A DNA stretch of 7,030 bases, from positions 1-7,030 of the forward strand of contig JAUSPJ010000361.1 of NCBI GenBank assembly GCA_030655795.1, written 5' to 3'. The position numbers were made by a program, and so were the translations under genes. Below are positions 1 through 5,910 of this stretch, piece by piece (position 1 is the first letter of the stretch; every line of letters starts with the position of its first letter). The notes under the pieces were generated by a model that did not search any database, was not told where the DNA came from, and was given only the letters and a program-made list of their open reading frames with translations. The stretch comes from Fidelibacterota bacterium. GTDB lineage: Bacteria; Fidelibacterota; UBA2242.

Positions 1-10
1 ATAGTATGCA

Positions 11-82
11 AGCTCCCCTTTTTCCCCTCCCCGCCTGCTCCCGGAGGATGGGCAGACTTTTAAAGGGGATTATGGGGAGGTT
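11..82. repeat. GC-rich imperfect palindromic repeat downstream of the nitronate monooxygenase gene
   Basis: This noncoding stretch is full of C-runs on the left and G-runs on the right. TCCCCTTT (14-21) pairs perfectly with AAAGGGGA (62-69). An alternative outer pairing joins CTCCCC (13-18) to GGGGAG (74-79). An inner arm around CTGC (35-38) can pair with GCAG (52-55). Its style (CCCCTCCCC arm, GGGGAGG arm) resembles the hairpin repeats inside the methyltransferase gene, but the sequences cannot be aligned end to end, so kinship is only inferred. It lies 65 bp beyond the stop of the minus-strand gene and could end that transcript, although no T-run follows on the minus strand. The remaining bases up to 146 hold nothing recognisable. 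Confidence 0.5.
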
Positions 83-146
83 AATATATCTGCATAATCA
101 ATGAAACATTGAAAACTTTAAAAATCACTATAAAGAAATAAACTCA

Positions 147-1295
147 TTACGCATATTCGAATACAAAATTGGAATGAGTTTGATTATTATCCAATCTCAT
201 AATTCGTGATTCTTGCCTGTATTCTTTAATAATAGTGTCCATTAACTCCCGAACTGAGATAATTTTATCCGCTCGCCAGGCATTAGCGCCGGCGAAAGCA
301 AAGCCGTAGTGGAATTTACCCCTGCGTGCCGATATCAGCGCTTTTGCAATACAATAAGGTACATTCTCGAAATTACAGGTTCGCAGGCATTTCCAGGGAC
401 ATTTGAAGGGCTTTTTCTCACCTGCTGATACGGACTCCAGGAAGTGATTATTAATGGCGCGGCCGGGCAGTCCAACGGGACTTTCAATGATCCTTAAATC
501 TGATTCCCGGCAGTTTAAATACATTTCTTTGAAACGTATGTCCGCATCGCATTCGTGGGTTGTGACAAAGCGTGTGGCGATCTGTACACCGCTGGCGCCG
601 AGTTGGAGGTATCTGTAAATGTCGTTACCGGTGTAAACACCGCCGGCAGCAATTACCGGTATCTGATGATGAAACGGTTGTTCAAATGGGCGAACGGCGT
701 TTATCACATCGGTTACCAGGTTTTCGAGCCGGTTGGATTCTTGAGTGAGTTCGGCGGCTTTGAAGCCAAGATGTCCGCCGGCTAATGGGCCTTCGACAAT
801 CACAGCATCGGGAATATGGGAATATTTTTTGGCCCAGTGATTGAAGATTAATTCCGTCGCCCGGCCGGATGAAACGATTGGGATGAACCGGGTATGGATA
901 TTATTCAACCCTTTTTCTATGATGGAAGCGGATAATTTCAACGGCAGGCCTGCGCCCATTATAACGACGTCCACTTCTTCTTCAATGGACACTTCCAACA
1001 AACGGTCAGCGTCTGTTAATGCGATCATAACATTGACGCCGATCAGTCCGTCGGTTTTGGCACGGGTGTTTCGAATTTCCTGCCGCAGCGCTTCGGCGTT
1101 TGCCTCGCGAAAATCTCCCTTTATTGCGCCGCCGTTCATACCGATACCCACTGCTGCGATAATGCCGATTCCACCTTCATTAGCGACGGCGGACGCCAGA
1201 CCAGACAGGGAGATACCGACACCCATACCACCCTGAATAACGGGAATTTTCGCTCGTAGATGCCCGATTCTTAATTCCGGCATATTTCCATACAT
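147..1295 (-). CDS. nitronate monooxygenase (2-nitropropane dioxygenase/FabK-like FMN enzyme)
   Basis: This is a 382-residue cytosolic TIM-barrel flavoenzyme. Family members use FMN and oxygen to oxidise alkyl nitronates to carbonyl compounds and nitrite; the related FabK enzymes reduce enoyl-ACP, so the exact substrate is open. Seen in the sequence: the N-terminal FMN-loop motif QGGMG (residues 21-25), the GPLAGGH segment (169-175) whose His is the family's catalytic base position, and the phosphate-binding AAGG turn (216-219) followed by GVQIATRF. A C-terminal extension carries four cysteines (C299, C303, C307, C315) in a CPWKCLRTC...YC arrangement, seen in an anaerobe-type subgroup and possibly metal-binding. 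The ATG at 1295 is preferred because GGAGG (1305-1301) sits 5 nt upstream; a GTG two codons earlier overlaps that site. The gene stands alone, diverges from the restriction-modification operon, and ends with TAA. It shows no functional link to its neighbours. Confidence 0.93.
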   Translation of the reverse strand: MYGNMPELRIGHLRAKIPVIQGGMGVGISLSGLASAVANEGGIGIIAAVGIGMNGGAIKGDFREANAEALRQEIRNTRAKTDGLIGVNVMIALTDADRLLEVSIEEEVDVVIMGAGLPLKLSASIIEKGLNNIHTRFIPIVSSGRATELIFNHWAKKYSHIPDAVIVEGPLAGGHLGFKAAELTQESNRLENLVTDVINAVRPFEQPFHHQIPVIAAGGVYTGNDIYRYLQLGASGVQIATRFVTTHECDADIRFKEMYLNCRESDLRIIESPVGLPGRAINNHFLESVSAGEKKPFKCPWKCLRTCNFENVPYCIAKALISARRGKFHYGFAFAGANAWRADKIISVRELMDTIIKEYRQESRIMRLDNNQTHSNFVFEYA

Positions 1296-1300
1296 TTCCA

Positions 1301-1305
1301 CCTCC
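1301..1305 (-). promoter_or_regulatory. ribosome-binding site fixing the nitronate monooxygenase start
   Basis: On the minus strand GGAGG lies 5 nt before the ATG at 1295-1293. The in-frame GTG at 1301-1299 is part of this Shine-Dalgarno region, so it is unlikely to be the start. Confidence 0.7.
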
Positions 1306-1316
1306 CTATTCGTATT

Positions 1317-1346
1317 TCTATAATTCCTAAATCATCTAAAATACAA
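1317..1346 (-). promoter_or_regulatory. weak candidate promoter for the nitronate monooxygenase gene
   Basis: On the minus strand a TTGTAT box (1346-1341) is separated by 18 nt from a TATAGA box (1322-1317). This would start transcription only a few bases before the ribosome-binding site. Both boxes match the sigma-70 consensus only partly, so this is a guess from spacing. Confidence 0.25.
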
Positions 1347-1521
1347 AGCCATTCTACGAATTATTTGGATTGGGAAATGTAAAAGTACTGTAAAAGAAGC
1401 GCCCTGGCAAAGGAACATTTATTAGGGTTAATTATGATGTGCCCGAGTGATCTGCAACCTGTGACGGAATCTTCAATATCAGAGGATTCCCTCCGGGACA
1501 ATTTCTAATTTCTAATTAATC
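1347..1521. other. noncoding divergent intergenic region with small repeats
   Basis: No convincing gene was found between the two divergent genes. The stretch contains a short inverted repeat, GGAATC (1466-1471) and GATTCC (1485-1490), with a 13-nt loop. It also has a 7-bp direct repeat, ATTTCTA twice in a row (1501-1514). These could be remnants of a dispersed repeat or binding sites for a regulator; nothing in the sequence decides between them. Confidence 0.4.
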
Positions 1522-1550
1522 TTGTGTCTTGACTCTATTTTACCTATAAT
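1522..1550 (+). promoter_or_regulatory. candidate promoter of the restriction-modification operon
   Basis: A perfect TATAAT (1545-1550) is preceded at 17 nt by TTGTGT (1522-1527). A nearby TTGACT (1529-1534) could instead serve as -35 for TATCTT (1551-1556) at 16 nt. Either choice puts the transcript start about 60-70 nt before the ATG at 1626. If the organism uses Bacteroidota-type promoters, these sigma-70 boxes may not apply. Confidence 0.45.
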
Positions 1551-1613
1551 TATCTTCGATAATATGAATGGGATTACGATATTTTTGTCAAATTGTGTTT
1601 ATTCCGTTAAACC

Positions 1614-1617
1614 GGAG
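1614..1617 (+). promoter_or_regulatory. ribosome-binding site deciding the start of the type IIG enzyme
   Basis: GGAG lies 8 nt before the ATG at 1626. The longer frame could begin at a GTG at 1617, but that GTG overlaps this site and has no good Shine-Dalgarno of its own, so 1626 is favoured. Confidence 0.65.
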
Positions 1618-1625
1618 TGTTTACA

Positions 1626-4600
1626 ATGAATCTGTCTATTGTTAATCCTCGCAAGGCGCTAAACAAAGCCTTTTTAAAAGTCAAACCCTATCGTGCGGAT
1701 TTTGAAAATTTCAGACGAAATCTGACCTCTCTTCTGAATGCAGTTCAGGAAAATGAATCCGAAGAATACCATAAAAACCTGGCCAGTGATTTTCTGAAAC
1801 GAACCTATTATCATCCTGATTATTTCATTAATATAAAAGGAAACACCGATTTAGTTATTCATGCCGGAAATACCGCTGCAAGCAATGTTGCGGTATTGAT
1901 AGAAGCCAAAAAACCCGGTAACAATCCGGATATGCTGAGAAAGGACCGGATTAATGTAAAGGCATTTCATGAACTGCTTCTGTATTATCTGCGTGAACGA
2001 ATCAGCCATACTAATCTGAAACTGAAATACCTTATTGCTACCAATTTATATGAATGGTTTATTTTTGACGCCAAACTGTTTGAAAAAATATTCTCCGAAA
2101 ATAAACCTTTCGTCGATCAATTTAAGGATTTTGAAACCGGTAAACTAAGCGGCATCACGACGGAATTCTTTTATAGACAGATTGCGCAACCCTATGTCGA
2201 AAATATTAAATCGGAGATCCCGTTTATCTGGTTTGATCTGCGCGACTACCGCAAATATCTTTTGAGTAACGATCCTAATGATGAAAAAAAACTGATTCCG
2301 ATCTTTAAATTCTTTGCTCCCGAACATCTGCTGAACCTGTCCTTTACCAATGACAGTAACACTCTCGATAAATCCTTTTACACCGAACTGCTGCACCTGA
2401 TCGGATTAATCGAGAAAAAGGAGGGCAGTAAAAAAATTATCACAAGAAAACCGGCTGGTGAAAGGAACTCGGGTTCATTGATTGAAAATACAATTACCCA
2501 GCTAGACAGCCACGATGTCCTTCATAAACTCGAAAAGCCCGAAAGATCTGGCGAAATCAGAGAGGAACAGTTATTTGATTTCGCTCTGGAACTGGTTATC
2601 ACCTGGATCAACCGCATTCTGTTCCTGAAACTGCTGGAAGCCCAGCTGATAAATTATCACAAAGGATCGATGGACTTCTCCTTTCTAAATATCCAAAAGA
2701 TTAAAAGTTATGACGATCTGGACAGTCTCTTTTTCCGTGTACTGGCGAAGAAACCCTCGGAACGGGACGCCGAGATAAACGCCGCCTTTTCAAATGTACC
2801 CTATCTGAACAGTTCTCTGTTCGAAGCTTCCGATCTGGAACATAATACGATCTATATCGGTAATTTACAGGACGATAAACCGCTTCCGGTACTGTCGTCA
2901 ACGGTCTTGAAAGATAGCGCCGGTAAAAAACGCAAGGGAGAACTGAACGCCCTGGAGTATATCTTTGAGTTTCTGGATGCCTATGATTTCAGCGGGGATA
3001 CATCGGAAACCATTCAGGAAGAGAAAAAAACACTGATCAATTCATCGGTTTTGGGACTGATATTTGAAAAAATCAACGGCTACAAAGACGGTTCCTTTTT
3101 TACGCCCGGATTTATCACCATGTACATGTGCCGGGAAACCATTCGCCGGGCCATTGTCCAAAAGTTCAACGAGCGCAAAGGCTGGAACTGTAAAATATTT
3201 GAAGAACTATATGACTTAATCGATAATAAGCAGGAAGCCAACGACATTATCAACTCCCTGAAAATCTGTGATCCTGCCGTCGGTTCCGGGCATTTTCTGG
3301 TTTCCGCACTTAATGAGATCATCGCAATTAAAAGAGAACTGAATATTCTCCGTGACCGGGATGGTAAGACTTTGCGTGATTATTCAATTGAAGTAGAGAA
3401 TGACGAACTGATTATCACCGATGATGACGGTCACCTGTTTGAGTATCATCCCAATAATAAAGAGAGCCAGCGGGTTCAGGAAACTCTCTTTCATGAAAAA
3501 GAGACGATCATTGAAAACTGCCTGTTCGGTGTGGACATCAATCCCAACTCCGTGAAAATATGCCGTCTCCGCCTCTGGATCGAACTCCTCAAAAACGCCT
3601 ACTACAAAACCAGCTCCTCCCCTGACAAGGGGAGGTGGCACGCAGTGCCAGAACTAGCCATAAATAACTCCTCACCAGTTATGGGGAGGTGGCCGCAGGC
3701 CGGAGGGGCTGAATCCCAAGACCCAAACAAATCCTCATACGAAGTACAGGAACAAAACATAAATAACTCCTCCCCTGACAAGGGGAGGTGGCATGCAGTG
3801 CCAGAACTAGCCACAAATAACTCCTCCCCTGGTAAGGGGAGGTGGCCGCAGGCCGGAGGGGTCTTAATGAACCACCCCGACCTCAAAACCTTCCGCCGCC
3901 AACTCCGCAAAAACCTCACCCCTGCCGAAGCCACTCTCTGGAAAATGCTCCAGGGCAAACACCTGGACGGACGCAAGTTCCGCCGTCAGCACAGCATCGG
4001 GCCCTATATCGTGGATTTCTACTGCCCGGCGGAACGACTCGCCATAGAACTCGACGGCGAACCTCATTTTAACGATATCAGCGATGAATACGACCGCGAG
4101 CGGACACTGTTCATGAATGCTTTTGGAGTTAACGTTCTGCGCTTTGAGAATAAAGTCGTTTTTGATGACCCTGAGCTCCTGCTGATAACAATTCAGCAAC
4201 AGTTTGGGAAGGTGATAAAACCACCCCGGTCTGCGACCACCCCTCCTTACCAAGGAGGGGAACTGCGGGAATTGGAAACATTGCCGAATATTGATATCAA
4301 TATTAAGTGTGGGAATTCCCTGATCAGCCGCTATTCTCTGGATGTGGATATCAAACAGGCTCTGTCGAATAGCAAGTGGACTATTGAGAGCTATAAATTA
4401 GCGGTGATGTCCTACCGGAATGCCGGCGATAAAGAGCAAAAACATACGTTGCTGAAACTGATCGACGATATTAAGCGTGATTTTGAAATTGAAGTTTCGG
4501 CAAATGATAAACGGGTAATTCGTAAAGAGCGGCTCGAAGGTGAACTCTTTAACCTGACCAAGCAGGTCAGACTCTTTGAACAGACGAAAAAGGAAAAAGC

Positions 4601-5210
4601 CGAGTGGGATAAAAAGGTTAAAAAACTCACCAACGAAATCCAAAAACTCGAAAACGAACTGGAGGAGATAAAGAACAATAAAATCTATGACAATGCCTTC
4701 GAGTGGCGCTTCGAGATCCCCGAAGTGCTCAACGATGACGGCGAATTCATCGGCTTCGATGTAGTCATCGGCAATCCGCCGTATAAAATGATTCAGCCTC
4801 ACAACACGCAGAAAAATGAGTTAGATACAATCAAATCACTATTTGAATTTGCGGATTTCAAAATTGACTTATTTCATTTGTTTTTTCAGAAAGGAATAGA
4901 AATTATTAATGAAGGTAAGCTCCTTTCTTTCATCGCACCGAGCAGCCTATTAAATAATGTATTTGCTGAAAGATTAAGGATTTGGCTTGACGCTAAATGC
5001 CTTATAAATAAAATTGTTGTTTCAATAGAAAAAATATTTGATGATGCAGATGTCCACAATGCACTATATTTTTTTAAGAAAAGAAAAGGGAATGTTGATA
5101 TAGAAAACATAATTCATACTACAACAGATATAAAGGCTGTAATTGAAGAACGAATAAAATATCAAGAAGTACCTCAAACAGCATTTTCAAATTTCAGTGG
5201 TCATGTTTAG
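1626..5210 (+). CDS. type IIG restriction-modification enzyme, nuclease and methyltransferase part, with inserted DUF559 domain and ended by an amber codon
   Basis: This protein of 1194 residues would cut foreign DNA and methylate adenine in the host's own recognition sites. Domains in order: an N-terminal PD-(D/E)XK nuclease with D75 and E93-A-K95 (TDLV...IEAKKP); a helical linker; then an Eco57I-like N6-adenine methyltransferase. Methyltransferase motifs seen: motif X around DGSFFTP (488-494), motif I DPAVGSGHF (549-557), motif II GVDIN (635-639), and catalytic NPPY (1050-1053). A highly charged coiled-coil stretch (about 935-1020) precedes NPPY. Residues 662-879 are an insertion holding repeats and a complete DUF559 nuclease domain; the family normally passes almost directly from the NAYY segment (657-660) to ETLPNIDIN. 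TAG at 5208 stops the protein shortly after NPPY, leaving the target-recognition domain in the next fragment in the same frame. Joined, and without the insert, the enzyme would be about 1208 residues, a normal family length. Activity is uncertain. Confidence 0.9.
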   Translation: MNLSIVNPRKALNKAFLKVKPYRADFENFRRNLTSLLNAVQENESEEYHKNLASDFLKRTYYHPDYFINIKGNTDLVIHAGNTAASNVAVLIEAKKPGNNPDMLRKDRINVKAFHELLLYYLRERISHTNLKLKYLIATNLYEWFIFDAKLFEKIFSENKPFVDQFKDFETGKLSGITTEFFYRQIAQPYVENIKSEIPFIWFDLRDYRKYLLSNDPNDEKKLIPIFKFFAPEHLLNLSFTNDSNTLDKSFYTELLHLIGLIEKKEGSKKIITRKPAGERNSGSLIENTITQLDSHDVLHKLEKPERSGEIREEQLFDFALELVITWINRILFLKLLEAQLINYHKGSMDFSFLNIQKIKSYDDLDSLFFRVLAKKPSERDAEINAAFSNVPYLNSSLFEASDLEHNTIYIGNLQDDKPLPVLSSTVLKDSAGKKRKGELNALEYIFEFLDAYDFSGDTSETIQEEKKTLINSSVLGLIFEKINGYKDGSFFTPGFITMYMCRETIRRAIVQKFNERKGWNCKIFEELYDLIDNKQEANDIINSLKICDPAVGSGHFLVSALNEIIAIKRELNILRDRDGKTLRDYSIEVENDELIITDDDGHLFEYHPNNKESQRVQETLFHEKETIIENCLFGVDINPNSVKICRLRLWIELLKNAYYKTSSSPDKGRWHAVPELAINNSSPVMGRWPQAGGAESQDPNKSSYEVQEQNINNSSPDKGRWHAVPELATNNSSPGKGRWPQAGGVLMNHPDLKTFRRQLRKNLTPAEATLWKMLQGKHLDGRKFRRQHSIGPYIVDFYCPAERLAIELDGEPHFNDISDEYDRERTLFMNAFGVNVLRFENKVVFDDPELLLITIQQQFGKVIKPPRSATTPPYQGGELRELETLPNIDINIKCGNSLISRYSLDVDIKQALSNSKWTIESYKLAVMSYRNAGDKEQKHTLLKLIDDIKRDFEIEVSANDKRVIRKERLEGELFNLTKQVRLFEQTKKEKAEWDKKVKKLTNEIQKLENELEEIKNNKIYDNAFEWRFEIPEVLNDDGEFIGFDVVIGNPPYKMIQPHNTQKNELDTIKSLFEFADFKIDLFHLFFQKGIEIINEGKLLSFIAPSSLLNNVFAERLRIWLDAKCLINKIVVSIEKIFDDADVHNALYFFKKRKGNVDIENIIHTTTDIKAVIEERIKYQEVPQTAFSNFSGHV
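3614..3708 (+). repeat. composite double-hairpin repeat, copy 1 (modules A1 and B1)
   Basis: Module A1 (3614-3667) has an 8-bp hairpin, CCTCCCCT/AGGGGAGG with loop GACA (3616-3635). A second hairpin, TGGCAC/GTGCCA with loop GCA (3636-3650), follows directly. Module B1 (3668-3708) repeats the plan with a slightly decayed first hairpin (one mismatch), then GGCC-GCA-GGCC, and ends in GGAGGGG. The copy is translated in frame as part of the enzyme. The other two forward frames contain stop codons in the A module tail. Confidence 0.9.
3767..3861 (+). repeat. composite double-hairpin repeat, copy 2 (modules A2 and B2)
   Basis: This is a direct copy of 3614-3708, offset by 153 bp (51 codons, so the frame is kept). 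A2 (3767-3820) differs from A1 at two positions, and B2 (3821-3861) differs from B1 at four. In B2 the first hairpin is perfect (CCTCCCCT, loop GGTA, AGGGGAGG), followed by GGCC-GCA-GGCC (3844-3854). The closing GGAGGGG (3855-3861) also forms the ribosome-binding site of the DUF559 start. Confidence 0.92.
3855..3861 (+). promoter_or_regulatory. ribosome-binding site for internal DUF559 start, formed by the repeat end
   Basis: GGAGGGG lies 5 nt before the in-frame ATG at 3867-3869. It can let ribosomes start at DUF559 independently of the enzyme's own start. It sits just downstream of two stable hairpins, which could control access to it. Confidence 0.55.
3867..4262 (+). CDS. DUF559 (Vsr-like PD-(D/E)XK endonuclease) domain nested in the methyltransferase frame
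   Basis: This is a complete DUF559 domain, about 120 residues plus a repeat-encoded tail (residues 748-879 of the host protein). It matches the family plan: a start LRKNLTPAEATLW with E768, then GRKFRRQ (782-788), YIVDF with D797, IELDG with E808 and D810, H814, YDRER (822-826), GVNVLRF (834-840), and a final helix near ITIQQQF. DUF559 is related to very-short-patch-repair endonucleases; D797 and E808-x-D810 are the likely metal-binding residues, so the domain looks intact. Stand-alone family members are of similar size. Here no stop follows the domain, so a product begun at ATG 3867 would continue into the rest of the methyltransferase to the TAG at 5208. The end given is the domain and insert boundary, not a stop codon. 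Whether it acts as a nuclease here, moves the cassette, or is a passive passenger is unknown. Confidence 0.85.
4219..4262 (-). repeat. inverted copy of the double-hairpin repeat closing the DUF559 cassette
   Basis: Read on the minus strand this has the same plan as module B2: hairpin CCCCTCCTT/AAGGAGGGG (plus positions 4240-4248 and 4252-4260), then GGTC-GCA-GACC (plus 4238-4228), then CGGGGTGGT. The GGTAAGG core and GCA loop are identical to B2. The stems differ by paired changes (GGCC/GGCC versus GGTC/GACC). It lies immediately after the DUF559 domain, so that domain is bounded by inverted repeats. In frame it is translated as a PPRSATTPPYQGG tail. Confidence 0.85.
5208..5210 (+). other. 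in-frame amber codon splitting the type IIG enzyme
   Basis: TAG at 5208-5210 is the only stop between 1626 and 5904 in this frame. The following codons (5211-5234) are open and run straight into the target-recognition domain. A CAG-to-TAG transition is the simplest origin and would restore Gln, but other single changes are possible. Confidence 0.85.
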
Positions 5211-5234
5211 AATCTTCTCATTACAAAAAGTAAT

Positions 5235-5906
5235 ATGATGTTGTTTAGAAAACTTGAATCATTTCCAAAACTTCATGAATTCGCTTTCATTAATAGAGGT
5301 CTTATTACTGGAGATCGAAATAAATATTTTACCAATAATAAAGTATCAGACAAACATGTTCCGATACTTACAGGTTCTGATATAAAAAAATATCATTATT
5401 TGATTCCTTCGGAATATGTTTTATTTGAAAGACCAAAAACAGCAGGTGGTTGTTGGGATAAAAATGTTCATTTTGCCGATCATAAAATCTGCGTTCGACA
5501 GATTGGTAACGAACCGATTGCAACGTTGATAGATGAAAAATTTGCAGTGACTGGAAATATTTTTACTGTTATTCCCAAAAATCTTTCTATTTCAAAAGTG
5601 TTCCTTGGGATTATCAATTCAAATCTGATTAAGTATTATTGGTCCATTATGTTCTCGGATTTTAAAAAATCATTCCCCCAGGTGACAATTTATAGTTTAT
5701 CCCAAATTCCAATTTTTGGAACGACTGAACATTCTGAAATGACCACACTTGTCAACCAAATCCTCGCCGCCAAAAAAGCCGACCCGCAATCCAACACCTC
5801 CACACTGGAAGCCGAAATCAACCGGCTGGTCTATGAGCTCTATGGCCTTACTGATGAGGAGATCAGGATAGTGGAAGGAAATACTGATATGATTTATAAG
5901 GAATAA
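5235..5906 (+). CDS. C-terminal target-recognition fragment of the type IIG enzyme (TaqI-like specificity domain)
   Basis: This 223-residue fragment resembles the C-terminal domain of type IIG/Eco57I methyltransferases that reads the recognition sequence. Visible features: RGLITGD (21-27), LTGSDIKKY (45-53), a VTGNIF turn (105-110), LGIINSNLIKYYW (124-136), the FPQVTIYSLSQIPI segment (147-160) typical of the recognition-domain end, and a closing helix ending in NRLVYELYGLTDEE (196-209). It lies in the same frame as the upstream gene, with only one TAG and eight sense codons between them. No Shine-Dalgarno precedes ATG 5235 (or the next ATG at 5238), so independent translation would need reinitiation after the stop. 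Most likely it is the displaced C-terminus of the upstream protein. A working two-subunit split or readthrough cannot be excluded. Most of it is AT-rich, while its last 150 bases return to the higher GC of the core. Confidence 0.85.
   Translation: MMLFRKLESFPKLHEFAFINRGLITGDRNKYFTNNKVSDKHVPILTGSDIKKYHYLIPSEYVLFERPKTAGGCWDKNVHFADHKICVRQIGNEPIATLIDEKFAVTGNIFTVIPKNLSISKVFLGIINSNLIKYYWSIMFSDFKKSFPQVTIYSLSQIPIFGTTEHSEMTTLVNQILAAKKADPQSNTSTLEAEINRLVYELYGLTDEEIRIVEGNTDMIYKE
5898..5903 (+). promoter_or_regulatory. ribosome-binding site of the downstream nuclease gene
   Basis: AAGGAA lies 7 nt before ATG 5911 and overlaps the end of the upstream coding sequence, whose TAA is at 5904-5906. This arrangement implies translational coupling and one operon. 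Confidence 0.65.
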
Positions 5907-5910
5907 TATC

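Larger units (their letters stand above)
3609..4262 (+). mobile_element. in-frame DUF559-plus-hairpin-repeat cassette inserted in the methyltransferase
   Basis: This 654-bp segment (exactly 218 codons) interrupts the methyltransferase between K661 and L880. The order is: composite repeat copy 1, a 58-bp spacer, composite repeat copy 2, a DUF559 coding region, and an inverted repeat copy. Sequence on both sides (NAYYK before, LETLPNIDIN after) reads as uninterrupted family sequence once the insert is removed. The edges are placed from family knowledge and could shift by a few codons. No transposase, intein splice motifs or target-site duplication were recognised. DUF559 genes lying beside palindromic GC-rich repeats are, from memory, a recurring arrangement in several bacterial phyla; the role of the nuclease in moving the unit is inferred. 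Confidence 0.75.

Noticed and set aside
841..1236. Plus-strand frame of 131 codons
   Set aside because: It is antisense to the core of the nitronate monooxygenase, with low-complexity Pro/Ile/Ser composition and no family resemblance.
1529..1550. TTGACT paired with TATAAT as a promoter
   Set aside because: The spacer is only 10 nt, too short for sigma-70. The TTGTGT box with 17-nt spacing was preferred.
3080..3322. Minus-strand frames within the methyltransferase, including 4398-4802 and 4412-4678
   Set aside because: They are antisense to conserved methyltransferase motifs and to the charged coiled coil; their peptides are low-complexity and without recognisable domains.
3614..3861. CRISPR array
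   Set aside because: There are only two direct copies, each 95 bp with internal hairpins, lying inside a coding frame and beside DUF559. No cas gene is present.
3602..3976. Minus-strand frame across the repeats
   Set aside because: Its length comes from the GC-rich palindromes, and the peptide is repetitive translation of the repeats. It opposes the well-supported DUF559 and methyltransferase frame.
3609..4262. Intein with an embedded homing endonuclease
   Set aside because: The insert begins with repeat-encoded Ser/Pro residues and ends in a QGGEL segment. There is no Cys/Ser block A start and no terminal His-Asn followed by Cys/Ser/Thr, so protein splicing is not supported.
3609..4262. 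Group I or group II intron
   Set aside because: The whole insert is an open frame continuous with both exon-like flanks, and no intron core or domain V was recognised.
1626..5906. BREX methyltransferase PglX
   Set aside because: The N-terminal nuclease signature, the Eco57I-like motif order and the lack of other BREX genes in the window fit a type IIG enzyme better.
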